Assembly (NCBI GenBank): GCA_016715885.1
Contig: JADJXL010000022.1
Location: 261,805-325,804, forward strand
From: Polyangiaceae bacterium
GTDB taxonomy: Bacteria; Myxococcota_A; Polyangia; Polyangiales; Polyangiaceae
Length of the DNA: 64,000 bases
Reading direction: 5' to 3'
A program made the position numbers and the translations under genes. The notes beneath the pieces are model-generated. The model was not told the origin of the DNA and did not search any database. It saw only the letters and a program-made list of their open reading frames with translations. Shown here piece by piece: positions 8,726 through 17,526 of this stretch (the stretch's first letter is position 1; the number at the start of each line of letters is the position of its first letter).

Positions 8726-10831
8726 ATGGGCGAAGTGCGCGACGAACGAAACAAGGTCGGGATCCTGGTGGTGGACGACTGTCACGATCGGCTGCTGGCT
8801 GTCGAGACGATGCTCGCGGATTTGAACGAACGCGTGGTGGTTGCGCAGAGTGGGCGGGAGGCGCTGCGGTGCCTCCTGCAGGAGGACTTTGCGGTCATCC
8901 TGCTCGACGTCGACATGCCCATCATGGATGGGTTCGAGACGGCGCGACTCATCCGGCAACGCAAGCGCTCGCGACAAACGCCGATCATTTTTCTGACGGC
9001 ATTTGGCGACTCTTTTCAGGCCGCGCAGGGGTACGCGCTCGGAGCTGTTGACTACATCCTCACGCCAGTCCATCCAGATATTTTGAGAGCAAAGGTATCC
9101 GTGTTTGTCGCTCTGCACCGTAAAACGGAAGAGGCCCGGCTCGCGGCGCAGTCGATCGCCGAGCGCGCCTCGCAACTGTCGGCGCTGTCGCGTGCATCGC
9201 TCCTGATCAACGCGGCGCGATCGATCGACGTGATGCTGGAGGAAGTTGCGCGGGGTGTACGCGTGGCGGTCGGTGCGAGCGCCGCGTTCGTTGGGTGCGT
9301 GAACGGCTCCAAATCTGCGCTTGCCTTTTCGCCGCGCGAAGCCTTCGACATGGCCGTCCATCGCGCTCGAGACTTGCGATCCGATTGGGTGCATCAGCGG
9401 GTCGCATCCGAGTCGCGGGTGATCATGTTGTCGCCATCGGACCGAGACAAACTGCCACCACGACCCGGGTTGCCTCGAGGTCCGCTCATGGCCGCACCGC
9501 TCATGGGCCTCGAGGGGCAGTGCGTTGGTTGGATCGAGGTCGTGGGGGCGCTGGATCGGACGTTCAGCGAGGATGACGAATCGCTTCTTTTGCTCGCCTC
9601 GCAGCTCGCGTCCGTGGCGCTCCAGAATCTTTCGAACGCGGAAGAACGTGAGGTGAGCAGGCTCAAAGACGAGTTTCTCGCGACGCTGTCGCACGAGCTT
9701 CGCACGCCGCTCACGGCGATCGTCGGGTGGACGCGGATTCTGCTCGACACGAAACCCGATGCGGCGAAGATCGCGCGGGGGCTCGAGGTGATCGAACGCA
9801 ACGCGGGCGCGCAGGCCAAGCTCATCGAGGATCTGCTGGACGTCTCGCGCATCGTGACGGGCAAACTGATGCTCGACACGACGCTCGTGGGGCTCTCGTC
9901 GCTCGTCGAGACTGCGATGGAGACGCTTCGCCCCGTGGCGCAGGCGAAGAACATCACGGTGACGCTGTCGCTCGGCGATCGCCGGGACTTCGTGGACGGC
10001 GATCCCGAGAGGCTACGTCAGGTCACGACAAACCTCATCGCGAACTCGCTGAAGTTCACGCCTGTTGGCGGGCGTGTCGAGGTGCGCGTGCGCCGCGTGG
10101 AGGACGACGTCGAGCTTTCGGTGAGCGACAACGGCGAGGGGATCCGCCCAGAATTCTTGCCGTTCGTATTCGATCGATTTCGCCAGGGTGACAGTTCGAG
10201 TCGCAGGGCGCACGGGGGGCTCGGGATCGGCCTTGCGGTCGTGCGGCACATCGTCATTTCGCACGGCGGCACGGTGACGGCTCACAGCGCTGGCGTGAAC
10301 CAGGGCGCTACGTTCGTCGTGCGATTGCCCCGCGTCGTGCGCGAGGGTGACGGCCCAACGCCTCCGCCCGTGAGTTGCCTCATCGCGCCGCCACCGACGC
10401 TCGCAGGGCTGCGCGTGCTCGTCGTGGACGACAACGAGGACACGCTCGAAATTCTGCGGCAGGTCCTCGCTTCGCATCGGGTGGACGTGCGCACTGCGTC
10501 GAACGTGCGTGATGCGATCGCTGCGTTCGACGCCGTGCGTCCGCATGTGCTCGTGAGTGACATTGCGATGCCTGGGGAGGATGGATACGACTTCATGGAT
10601 CACATTCGGCGTCGTGGGCCGGAGCGTGGGGGGGCCGTACCAGCGCTCGCGCTCACGGCTCATGCGCGTCCGGAGGATCAAGAGCGCGCGCTTGCTGCGG
10701 GGTTTCAGAAGCACGTGTCGAAGCCGGTCGATCCGGCTGAGCTCGTGCAGGCGGTTGCGTCTCTCGTGGGTTTGTCTTGGCCACGGGGGAATCAGGCGGA
10801 CGAGTGGGTGGCATCGAGGGACAGTGCTTAG
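8726..10831 (+). CDS. Hybrid histidine kinase REC-GAF-HisKA-HATPase-REC
   Basis: A 701-aa soluble two-component protein. Residues 10-125 form a receiver with acid pair VVDD and acceptor Asp61 (LLDVDMP). A GAF-like region spans about 150-305. HisKA has His323 in SHELRTPLT, and HATPase_c shows NLIANSLKF, DNGEGI and a GGLGIGLAV box. A C-terminal receiver (about 570-690) has LRVLVVDDNED and the acceptor in VSDIAMPGEDG. GAGGGGTGGCA precedes ATG 8726. It follows the giant kinase by 45 bp on the same strand, so the two may be cotranscribed and exchange phosphate: the N-terminal receiver could accept phosphate from the upstream kinase. There are no membrane helices. The ligand and output are not evident. 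Confidence 0.95.
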   Translation: MGEVRDERNKVGILVVDDCHDRLLAVETMLADLNERVVVAQSGREALRCLLQEDFAVILLDVDMPIMDGFETARLIRQRKRSRQTPIIFLTAFGDSFQAAQGYALGAVDYILTPVHPDILRAKVSVFVALHRKTEEARLAAQSIAERASQLSALSRASLLINAARSIDVMLEEVARGVRVAVGASAAFVGCVNGSKSALAFSPREAFDMAVHRARDLRSDWVHQRVASESRVIMLSPSDRDKLPPRPGLPRGPLMAAPLMGLEGQCVGWIEVVGALDRTFSEDDESLLLLASQLASVALQNLSNAEEREVSRLKDEFLATLSHELRTPLTAIVGWTRILLDTKPDAAKIARGLEVIERNAGAQAKLIEDLLDVSRIVTGKLMLDTTLVGLSSLVETAMETLRPVAQAKNITVTLSLGDRRDFVDGDPERLRQVTTNLIANSLKFTPVGGRVEVRVRRVEDDVELSVSDNGEGIRPEFLPFVFDRFRQGDSSSRRAHGGLGIGLAVVRHIVISHGGTVTAHSAGVNQGATFVVRLPRVVREGDGPTPPPVSCLIAPPPTLAGLRVLVVDDNEDTLEILRQVLASHRVDVRTASNVRDAIAAFDAVRPHVLVSDIAMPGEDGYDFMDHIRRRGPERGGAVPALALTAHARPEDQERALAAGFQKHVSKPVDPAELVQAVASLVGLSWPRGNQADEWVASRDSA

Positions 10832-10859
10832 GGGCGAATAGGCATGGAAAGCGGGTGAG

Positions 10860-11309
10860 ATGGCGGGACGAGACGATGGAGGAGATGCTTCGGGACGCGG
10901 GCGGCCGTGGACGGATTCTCGGGAGAACCCGGACGAGCGGATCGTTCGGTTCATCGAGGGGAACGTGTCTGCGCTCGAGGAGCTCGAGGTCATGTTGCTC
11001 CTTCGTTCGACCGCGCCGCGTCCTTGGCGAGCCGACGAGGTTTGTCGGGAGCTTGGGTCGAGTCTTCGTTCGATTCAGATGCGTCTCGACAAACTGACGT
11101 CGATGCAGATTTTCGTTTTGGTCGGCACCGCGCAGGAGAAAGCGTACCGATACGAGCCGCTCGACGAGCAGATGCGTTCGTTGATTGATGGAGTGGCGAA
11201 GCTTTACAAAGAACGTCGGCTTTTCGTGATTGATCTGTTGTATGGGCGTCCCGAGAGTGAGATTCGAGCGTTTTCGGAGGCATTTCGGATCAAAAAGGGG
11301 AGAGGGTGA
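10860..11309 (+). CDS. Winged-helix-like hypothetical protein
   Basis: A 149-aa protein with a disordered Gly/Asp/Arg-rich N-terminus. A compact region from about residue 40 looks like a winged helix: helical EELEVMLLLRS, then the motif PWRADEVCRELG, a recognition-helix-like SSLRSIQMRLDKL and a wing-like KAYRYEPLDEQ. The C-terminus is helical and basic. This is a fold inference from sequence pattern, not a family match. It sits between the two kinases and two small membrane proteins, with its stop 2 bp before the next ATG. It is therefore likely part of the same operon, perhaps as a regulator or adaptor. The start is uncertain because no strong ribosome-binding site is visible. Confidence 0.7.
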   Translation: MAGRDDGGDASGRGRPWTDSRENPDERIVRFIEGNVSALEELEVMLLLRSTAPRPWRADEVCRELGSSLRSIQMRLDKLTSMQIFVLVGTAQEKAYRYEPLDEQMRSLIDGVAKLYKERRLFVIDLLYGRPESEIRAFSEAFRIKKGRG

Positions 11310-11311
11310 TC

Positions 11312-11575
11312 ATGATCGCTCCGGTCGTTTATCTCCTCTGCGCGCTGACGAGCTTGTTGACCATGGTATTGCTTTTTCGAGCGTACATGGCGCGGCGAGT
11401 GCGTTTGCTGCTTTGGAGTGGTCTTTGTTTCGCGGGGCTGGCGCTCAACAATGCGCTGCTTTTCGTGGATATGGTTGTCATTCCCATGGCGGATCTCTCC
11501 ATGTTCAGGCAGATTCCGGCGGTCGTGGGTATGTCGCTACTGGTCTTTGGGCTCGTATACGATATTCGCGAGTAG
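11312..11575 (+). CDS. Small membrane protein, DUF5985-like
   Basis: An 87-aa hydrophobic protein with about three membrane segments (residues 3-22, 32-52 and 65-82) and a basic loop RAYMARRVRLLLW. ATG 11312 is chosen because GGGGAGAGGG at 11297-11306 gives good spacing; a GTG at 11306 would overlap that site and the previous stop. Its size, topology and pairing with a second similar protein resemble the small myxobacterial and proteobacterial membrane proteins called DUF5985, an assignment from memory. Its role is unknown. The position at the end of the kinase operon suggests a membrane partner of the signalling system. Confidence 0.72.
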   Translation: MIAPVVYLLCALTSLLTMVLLFRAYMARRVRLLLWSGLCFAGLALNNALLFVDMVVIPMADLSMFRQIPAVVGMSLLVFGLVYDIRE

Positions 11576-11601
11576 TGTGAATGGGGTTTGGGGAGGCGAG
11601 T

Positions 11602-11892
11602 ATGTATGAGTTCACGAGCGGTGTGCTCTTTTTCGGGTTCGCTGTCGTCGCGCTCTGTTTTCTGCGCTTTTGGCGCAAAACGGGGGATAGGCTATTCGCG
11701 ATCTTCGCAGTTTCTTTTGCGCTCATGGCGGTGAGCCGCTGTTTGCTCGGTTTCATGCGGGTTCAGGAAGATGCGTACCCTTACGTCTATATGCTGCGAC
11801 TTTTGGCGAACATTGTGATCATTTATGGAATCATCGACAAGAATCGCAATATCGGCCACGAGGGTCGAGCGGAGGCGCCTTCGCGTCCGTGA
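11602..11892 (+). CDS. Small membrane protein, DUF5985-like (second copy)
   Basis: A 96-aa protein with three predicted membrane helices and the motif FLRFWRKTGDRLFAIFAVSF, which is characteristic of this small membrane family. GGGAGG at 11591-11596 places the start at ATG 11602 rather than at the in-frame ATG 11581. It follows its neighbour by 26 bp on the same strand. The C-terminus after the last helix is short and polar (RNIGHEGRAEAP). Two adjacent non-identical members suggest a heteromeric membrane unit. No function is known to me. Confidence 0.75.
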   Translation: MYEFTSGVLFFGFAVVALCFLRFWRKTGDRLFAIFAVSFALMAVSRCLLGFMRVQEDAYPYVYMLRLLANIVIIYGIIDKNRNIGHEGRAEAPSRP

Positions 11893-12123
11893 TGCGCGTC
11901 GTTGAACGGTGGGCAATCGATCGCGATTACACATTCTCTGCGAATAGAGGTCGACGTATCCATTGATTCGGGGCCATGTAGAAGCATCAGTTGAAAAATA
12001 CGAAATCGAGCGAATGAATTTTTCGAGCAGCGTATGTTGCGGCTTGCTCAGGTCGCTTCGTTGAATCACGGTCGCATTCGTTCGGGGGGATTACGTTGAT
12101 GCTCCAACCAACGAAAGAGCGAA

Positions 12124-13530
12124 ATGAACGCATTGCGTGGTTCCTTGTACATGGGTGTTCTTGGGGTATTCGTTTTGGCGGCTGGTTGCCAGGGCGAAGA
12201 AACCACTCAAACGACCGATGCAAAGGTCGCGGGTGAGAGCTGCGTCGATGGTTGCGACAATCCGGCTGCGGATGAAGGCACGACCGATGCCGAAACCGAT
12301 GCTGCGGATACCGAAGCCGATGCGGCGAATGTCGAAAGCAGTGCCGACGCGACGCTCATGAGCGGCGTGGCATGCGGTAAGGGGACCGATACTTACGAGC
12401 CGAACGACAAGCGCGGCAAAGCCATCAATGCGCCGCTTGGCGTTACGACGGGACTTTCCATTTGCAGCGGAGACGAGGATTGGTTTCGCGTGGCCGTCCC
12501 GGCGAGCACCATCGTGCGCGTGGGCATCGAAATGAATCATGATGCCGGCGATTTGGACCTCGTCGTGTACGACGAAGCCGGTCGGCTCGTGGGAGGCCGT
12601 TATGGCAAGCAATATCCGTCGTCTTGGAGCGGTTTCGAGACCGATTCGGAGTTCTACGGTCTGTATTCCGAACGAGGCGATGCGGTATACCACGTTCGCG
12701 TCGTCGGTAAGAAGGGCGTGGAGAACGACTACAGCTTGCACGTAGACCATTTCCCTTACGTCGATGGTTCGAGCTGCACGGGGGCCGGTTTTTCCTTGGC
12801 CGACTGCATAGGACAAGGTGCCAATGGCAGCGGCCTCTTGCCATTCCCGTTTCCCGACCCGAATGATTCGACCGTCGGGGCTGGTTACGAATGGGAGAGC
12901 GCCGCGAATTATCGATTTGCTCGGCGCGAGCTCATCATGCTCGTCCGGCACGCTTTGGCCGAAACGATCAAGGCATTCCCCAATACGACGGCTCTTTCGC
13001 TCCTCGATGTGTGCCAGAAAGACGGCATTACGCCTGGTTACGACGTCGGGAGCCCTCGACATCCGCAAAGCACGCATGACCAGGGTGGAAACATCGACAT
13101 TGCGTACTTCCAAACGGACGGCGCGAATGATGGGGAAATCGTCTGCGGCGACGGCGCCACGCATGGCGATGGCTATTGCACGAAGGGTGCGACGAAAACC
13201 AACTTCGTGGATTTCCCTCGACAAGCGTTTTTCATGGCCAAGCTTTTCGCTTCGCCAAGAACGCGCGTCGTCGGCACCGACACGGTGCTCGCTCCGCTCA
13301 TCGCCGATGCAGCGAAGGCTCTTGCCGCGCTTCCCAAGGGACATCCGCAGCGGATTACATCGAACGAGCTGGCCGGATTCGAGAGCAAAATGGCATATGG
13401 CTCCGGGTGGCCGTACCACCACCACCACATTCACCTCAGCATGAATTGGTGGACGTCGAAGGGGTCTTTCGTGCCGGACAATGCGGCTCCGCTCGGCCCC
13501 ACCGAGCACTCGATGGCAATGCCCGAGTGA
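12124..13530 (+). CDS. Lipoprotein with PPC-like domain and LAS-type (M15/M74-like) zinc peptidase domain
   Basis: A predicted exported lipoprotein of 468 aa. The signal peptide ends in lipobox LAAGC (Cys22), followed by an acidic, Thr/Ala-rich linker. Residues about 90-210 look like a bacterial pre-peptidase C-terminal (PPC) domain: DTYEPND, then CSGDEDWFRV and GDLDLVVYDE. The C-terminal half carries a LAS-type zinc signature, THDQGGNIDI (His-x6-Asp) and HHHHIHL near the end, as in murein endopeptidases such as MepA. That would make it a cell-wall peptidase, although peptide specificity is not readable. No immediate operon partner is seen; a strong hairpin lies 28 bp downstream. Confidence 0.8.
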   Translation: MNALRGSLYMGVLGVFVLAAGCQGEETTQTTDAKVAGESCVDGCDNPAADEGTTDAETDAADTEADAANVESSADATLMSGVACGKGTDTYEPNDKRGKAINAPLGVTTGLSICSGDEDWFRVAVPASTIVRVGIEMNHDAGDLDLVVYDEAGRLVGGRYGKQYPSSWSGFETDSEFYGLYSERGDAVYHVRVVGKKGVENDYSLHVDHFPYVDGSSCTGAGFSLADCIGQGANGSGLLPFPFPDPNDSTVGAGYEWESAANYRFARRELIMLVRHALAETIKAFPNTTALSLLDVCQKDGITPGYDVGSPRHPQSTHDQGGNIDIAYFQTDGANDGEIVCGDGATHGDGYCTKGATKTNFVDFPRQAFFMAKLFASPRTRVVGTDTVLAPLIADAAKALAALPKGHPQRITSNELAGFESKMAYGSGWPYHHHHIHLSMNWWTSKGSFVPDNAAPLGPTEHSMAMPE

Positions 13531-13557
13531 CGTGAAGCCGGTCTGATGAATGGGTAG

Positions 13558-13591
13558 CTCGCTTCGCGCACGGGGGGACGCGCGAAGCGAG
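13558..13591. terminator. Strong hairpin after the lipoprotein gene
   Basis: A perfect 12-bp inverted repeat (CTCGCTTCGCGC and its complement) encloses a 10-nt loop, 28 bp after the stop at 13530 and before the next gene at 13684. There is no T-run after it, so it is a candidate terminator or mRNA-stabilising structure rather than a textbook intrinsic terminator. Confidence 0.6.
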
Positions 13592-13683
13592 GCTAGCCAT
13601 CATGACATTCTTCACGTTTCGGCCATTGACCAAGCGCTCGACAGCCGGTATATCTTGGAGCGACTGAAAAGGAGTTACTCGCC

Positions 13684-14517
13684 ATGACGGTCCTCCAAGA
13701 TGCCCCTCGGCAGCAAAATGGTTCGGTTCCTCGTCCCCGGTCGCCGGGGGTCGATCTGGATGCCGAGTTGCCGCGGTATTGGTTGGCAGACAATGCATGG
13801 GCGACGCACATTGCCAACGGCGTCAACATGCTATTTCCGGCCGGAGAGCGTTTTTTCGTCCGTTCGGTGAACCATTACATGGATCATGTCGACGACCCGC
13901 ACTTGAAAGCTCAAATCAAGGGTTTTTTCGGACAGGAGGGACGTCACGCGAAGGAGCACGAGCGGCAGCTTCGGCAGCTCGAACTGCAAGGTTATGATGT
14001 GCACCGCATCTTGGCACTTTACGAACGAATTGCGTTTGGTTTCCTCGAACGGGTATCGCCCACGTCGCTGGCGCTTGCGACGACGGCCGCTGCGGAGCAT
14101 TTTACGGCAATCATGGCCGAGAATGCATTGAAGAGCAGATTGCTGGACCGTGCACATCCGGCGATGAGGCAGCTACTGTATTGGCATGCGGCGGAAGAAA
14201 TCGAGCATCGGGCGGTGGCATTCGACGTGCTCCGCAAGGTGAATCCCAGTTATGGGTTGCGCATGGCGGGCCTGGCCATGGCCAGCGTGTGTTTGACGGG
14301 GTTTTGGGCGATGGCCGTCACGGTTCTCTTGACGCAGGATACGGAGCTCGAAAAGAGGCGGTTATGGGATGATTTTTTGGCCATGCGAGCGGTCAAAGAG
14401 CGGCGCGCTTTTCTTTGGAAGGGAATCCGCTCGTACATGCGGCCCGATTTTCACCCGTCGCAGGCAGACATCGATCACCTCGCGGAAGAATACTTGTCGA
14501 GCGTTGGATTGGCGTAA
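13684..14517 (+). CDS. Metal-dependent hydrolase-like protein (PF10118 type)
   Basis: A 277-aa protein of the predicted metal-dependent hydrolase family PF10118. It has diiron-like helices with Glu/His pairs: EGRHAKEHE (about residues 88-96), AAEHFTAIMAEN (about 137-148) and WHAAEEIEHRAVAFDV (about 166-181), plus a final DIDHLAEEYL. One hydrophobic segment (about 197-220) could bind or cross a membrane. GGAG sits 9 bp before ATG 13684. Length and motif order match the family, whose substrate is unknown. A convergent nucleotidyltransferase-like gene ends 13 bp downstream. Confidence 0.83.
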   Translation: MTVLQDAPRQQNGSVPRPRSPGVDLDAELPRYWLADNAWATHIANGVNMLFPAGERFFVRSVNHYMDHVDDPHLKAQIKGFFGQEGRHAKEHERQLRQLELQGYDVHRILALYERIAFGFLERVSPTSLALATTAAAEHFTAIMAENALKSRLLDRAHPAMRQLLYWHAAEEIEHRAVAFDVLRKVNPSYGLRMAGLAMASVCLTGFWAMAVTVLLTQDTELEKRRLWDDFLAMRAVKERRAFLWKGIRSYMRPDFHPSQADIDHLAEEYLSSVGLA

Positions 14518-14530
14518 AACCGTAGCCCCG

Positions 14531-15148
14531 TCACTTTTTCCCGGCCAATTGTACGAGCTCGGTGCACATTTCTTCTCGAACTGTGCCGAATCGGTCTTCG
14601 TACCACGAAAAATCGTCATTGGGTCCGCGCTGAATATCCGCATGCCAAGCATTGGCGCACGTGAAGTCGGCGAGCTTGCCGGTCTTTGCGATTTGAAGCG
14701 CGAATGCCGGCACTCGCAAGGCGTGGAAGACTTTCTTTCGTGATGGCCCGGGCTCATCGACGAATCGCTTTTTGGCTTTTTGCCAATCGGCTTTCGACTT
14801 TTCGGTGGCCGACACCGACAATTTCCTTCGATCGAGCGTATACTTGAAGGGCGGGCGCGGGGCCATGAGCGTCGCTTCCGGCGACGCAAAGAAACATTCC
14901 AATGCGAATACGCTTTGATCGTCGAGCGCTGTTTGAAAGGTCACGGGGCCATGAATGACGATGTTGATTCCGTGCGCAAAAGCCAAGTCTTGCTTTTGTC
15001 CAGGCCGCGTCATGATCACGACGAAATCGTCGTCGGACGTGGGTTTGGCCGTGCCGTACACGCGCGATCCCACACGGTAGGCCGCGCGCACATCGCCGGC
15101 CGATGCGCGCAGAATCGAACATAACGAATCGAGGACGGCTTGGCTCAT
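14531..15148 (-). CDS. Nucleotidyltransferase-like protein
   Basis: A 205-aa protein with a Pol-beta/MNT-type nucleotidyltransferase signature near the N-terminus: RVGSRVYGTAKPTSDDDFVVI read as GS-x-x-YGT followed by S-D-D-D, the region that binds nucleotide and metal. A third acidic residue may come from the segment around the HGPVTF strand. The C-terminal half is helical and basic (FHALRVPAFALQIAKTGKLADF), suggesting an RNA or DNA substrate. The gene is monocistronic, convergent with the PF10118 gene and divergent from a beta-propeller-like lipoprotein gene. There is no HEPN partner next to it, unlike the MntA gene at 19.2-19.6 kb. Its specificity is unknown. Confidence 0.72.
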   Translation of the reverse strand: MSQAVLDSLCSILRASAGDVRAAYRVGSRVYGTAKPTSDDDFVVIMTRPGQKQDLAFAHGINIVIHGPVTFQTALDDQSVFALECFFASPEATLMAPRPPFKYTLDRRKLSVSATEKSKADWQKAKKRFVDEPGPSRKKVFHALRVPAFALQIAKTGKLADFTCANAWHADIQRGPNDDFSWYEDRFGTVREEMCTELVQLAGKK

Positions 15149-15262
15149 GCGTCTCTAGCGTAGGGCATCGTGGGCAAAGTGCAATGGTCCCGCGACCCTG
15201 CACGAAGGTGGACTGCACATTGAGCATGGGCATCGACCAGGATTTGCGGTAGAAAGCATTTC

Positions 15263-16774
15263 ATGCGCGCATCCGCCCGGTCGAAGCTCGTGGTTTCCTT
15301 GATTGCCGTCACGACCATCTCGTGTGGATGCACGCCGGCACCCGCACCGACGCGACCCAACGATTCAGCGCCCACCATAGGCAAATCCTCCGGCACACCA
15401 TTGGCCAGCGCGAGCATTGTGGCGGCTTCTGCGAGTGCACCTCCGGCAGCTCCACCCGCGCCGTCCGCGCCGGTGCGTCTACCCACCCTCGAGTGGGCTC
15501 GGCGCTGGGGTTCCTATGGAAGCGACAACGCTGGTAGGCTCGTCGTTGCCGATGACGGCACGTGGATCATGGCTGGCGGCTACCAATTCGAAATCGACTT
15601 CGACGGCAAGAAGCTCACGGGTACGTCGGCATTGCAGGGCAACATGGGGACGTTCATTGCCGGATTCGGCCCCGATGGGAAGCTTCGCTGGGCCACGGAT
15701 TTTCACGGCAAAGCTAACGAAAATATCACCGATATGGCTTTGGGGCCCGACGGCACGGTCATCTTTGCTGGAGCGTTTCGCGAGATGAATGCTGGCTGCG
15801 GGAAAATTCGATCCGTGGAATTCGACGATATTCTCGTTGGCGCATTGTCTACCTTGGGTCGATGCGAGTGGACGCGAGGCTTCGGTAGCAAAGGCAATGA
15901 TTGGGGCCAAGCCATTGCCGTGGACGATGCAGGGAACGTGACTGTTTTCGGCACGTTCCAATCCGGAACGAATTTCGGCGGTGGTCCCATGGATGCTGGC
16001 GAAAGCGCGGGCGTCTTTGCGGCAAGTTTTACGCCGGGTGGCAAATATCGATGGGCACGCTCATTGGGAAACCGTTCGCCCATCTTTGCGCAGGATGCTA
16101 CCGTCGATGCAGCCGGCAACGTGTACGTAACGCTTCGTTTCGAGGGGACGGTCGATTTTGGCGATGGTCCGAAGACGAGCCGTGGGGGTGGCGACGTCGC
16201 TCTCTTGGCGCTGTCGTCCGACGGCCGATTGTCATGGTCGACATCGTTCGGCGGACCTTTTTTGGACGTTGTGAATGGACTCGTCGTCGATCCTCGATCG
16301 GGTGATTTGCTTTTGGTCGGATCGTTTGCACGATTCATCGATATTGGCACGAATCATCTCGAGAGCGCCGGGGGCGGGGAAGGATTCATTGCGCGCTTCG
16401 ACAAAATGGGGAAACCTTTATGGGCCCAGAGGCTCGGGAGCTCCGAGCATGACAGCTTGGGCAGCGTGGCTCTCGACGCGCTGGGCAACATCTACGCGAT
16501 TGGTCAGTTTCGCGGTTCGTTTACGTTCGGCGAATCCACCTTGCGCAGCGCGGGCGAATACGACGCACTGGCCGTCAGCATGAATCCGGACGGATCGCCA
16601 CGCTGGGCCGTGTCATTCGGTGGACCGGGCTATGAGGACGCGAACGGATTGGCGGTCGAGCCGTCTGGACGCATTCTCGTCGCAGGCACATTCGCCTCGA
16701 AGGCTTCATTCGGTACGACCAACCTCGAATCGGCCGGCGCACACGACATATTTGTCATCGCAATGCGTCCGTGA
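15263..16774 (+). CDS. Lipoprotein with beta-propeller-type repeats
   Basis: A 503-aa secreted protein. The N-terminal signal ends near Cys21/Cys23 (TTISCGC), followed by a Pro/Ala/Ser-rich linker to about residue 75. The rest is a series of about 50-60-aa repeats with the pattern W-A-x-x-x-G, D-x-x-G-N/T-x-x-x-x-G, D-F/I-G, and G-x-F-x-A-x-x-x-x-D-G-x-x-x-W (for example VDAAGNVYVTLRFEGTVDFG). This resembles SBBP-type beta-propeller repeats. Myxobacteria carry many such surface lipoproteins of unknown role. GTAGAAAG lies upstream of ATG 15263. It is probably anchored at the outer membrane. Confidence 0.8.
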   Translation: MRASARSKLVVSLIAVTTISCGCTPAPAPTRPNDSAPTIGKSSGTPLASASIVAASASAPPAAPPAPSAPVRLPTLEWARRWGSYGSDNAGRLVVADDGTWIMAGGYQFEIDFDGKKLTGTSALQGNMGTFIAGFGPDGKLRWATDFHGKANENITDMALGPDGTVIFAGAFREMNAGCGKIRSVEFDDILVGALSTLGRCEWTRGFGSKGNDWGQAIAVDDAGNVTVFGTFQSGTNFGGGPMDAGESAGVFAASFTPGGKYRWARSLGNRSPIFAQDATVDAAGNVYVTLRFEGTVDFGDGPKTSRGGGDVALLALSSDGRLSWSTSFGGPFLDVVNGLVVDPRSGDLLLVGSFARFIDIGTNHLESAGGGEGFIARFDKMGKPLWAQRLGSSEHDSLGSVALDALGNIYAIGQFRGSFTFGESTLRSAGEYDALAVSMNPDGSPRWAVSFGGPGYEDANGLAVEPSGRILVAGTFASKASFGTTNLESAGAHDIFVIAMRP

Positions 16775-16937
16775 TTCTGTCGGCCCGATGGGCTCGTCTG
16801 GCCGCGCTGAATTGAGCGAACGTCTGCTACGGACGAGCGAGGATTCGTCGGCCAAAACGGTGCTTTCCACACAAATTTGCATTGCGGAATTTGCCATCGC
16901 GTTCAGCTTCTGAACCAGACGAGCTGGGGGGCTGAAA

Positions 16938-17513
16938 ATGACCAGGGCGGACGTGTGCGTCATGCGCGCGGGAGTAATATTGGCATTGCTGGTTTTTTCG
17001 GGTTGCGGCGCTGCCGCGAGGGCGCCGAAGCAGCACGTCGCGGCCGTGCCATCGACGACGGAAAACCCGCTTTCCAATGCGGCGCCCGAGACGATGCCGA
17101 TTGCAGCGCCCGACGCGCCGGACAAACCGCCGGTCGAGTCGTCATTGCCGACTGCCGAGGCGGCAGTGTCGCCCATTGTGTCCGCACCCGCGGATTCTCG
17201 AGGGATCAAGCGGGCGGAATTACGCGGCAGGGTGGAAAATCATGCGGGACAGCGATTGACCATCGAGCCGCTGATGATATTGAGCCCGACGTATCCCGTG
17301 CCGGCGACGACGGCGGGTCTTTGGATTGAGGGGAAGGGGGACGGGGGCGAGGCGGATTGGCTTCTTTTCGCAGAGGTCAAAGTGGCGCACAGCCTGCACT
17401 TTGGAATGCCGATGGTGGTGGACATCGTCAAGAAAGAAGCGCTGGGCGCGCAGCGGCGAGCGCTCGAGACGTTGCCGCGTGGTTCGCGGGTGCGCATTGA
17501 ATGGGCGTGGTGA
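16938..17513 (+). CDS. Lipoprotein of unknown function
   Basis: A 191-aa predicted lipoprotein with a signal peptide ending in VFSGC (Cys23) and a Pro/Ala/Ser-rich linker to about residue 85. A small beta-rich domain follows (ELRGRVENHAGQRLTIEPL ... LFAEVKVAHSLHFG ... RGSRVRIEW). GGGGGG before ATG 16938 fixes the start. The domain is not one I recognise. It stands alone between the propeller lipoprotein and a convergent hypothetical gene that ends 13 bp away. Confidence 0.7.
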   Translation: MTRADVCVMRAGVILALLVFSGCGAAARAPKQHVAAVPSTTENPLSNAAPETMPIAAPDAPDKPPVESSLPTAEAAVSPIVSAPADSRGIKRAELRGRVENHAGQRLTIEPLMILSPTYPVPATTAGLWIEGKGDGGEADWLLFAEVKVAHSLHFGMPMVVDIVKKEALGAQRRALETLPRGSRVRIEWAW

Positions 17514-17526
17514 AGGGGGTTGTCAA

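Noticed and set aside
7409..9694. A 761-codon open frame on the minus strand
   Set aside because: It lies opposite two well-supported kinase genes and has Arg/His/Asp-rich composition typical of the antisense of high-GC coding DNA.
13418..13439. Artificial His tag (four His in a row) in the lipoprotein
   Set aside because: The run is part of HHHHIHL, a natural zinc-site motif well inside the coding region.
12091..13509. A 472-codon minus-strand frame
   Set aside because: It overlaps fully the lipoprotein gene, which has a lipobox, a PPC-like domain and a zinc site; the opposite frame has none.
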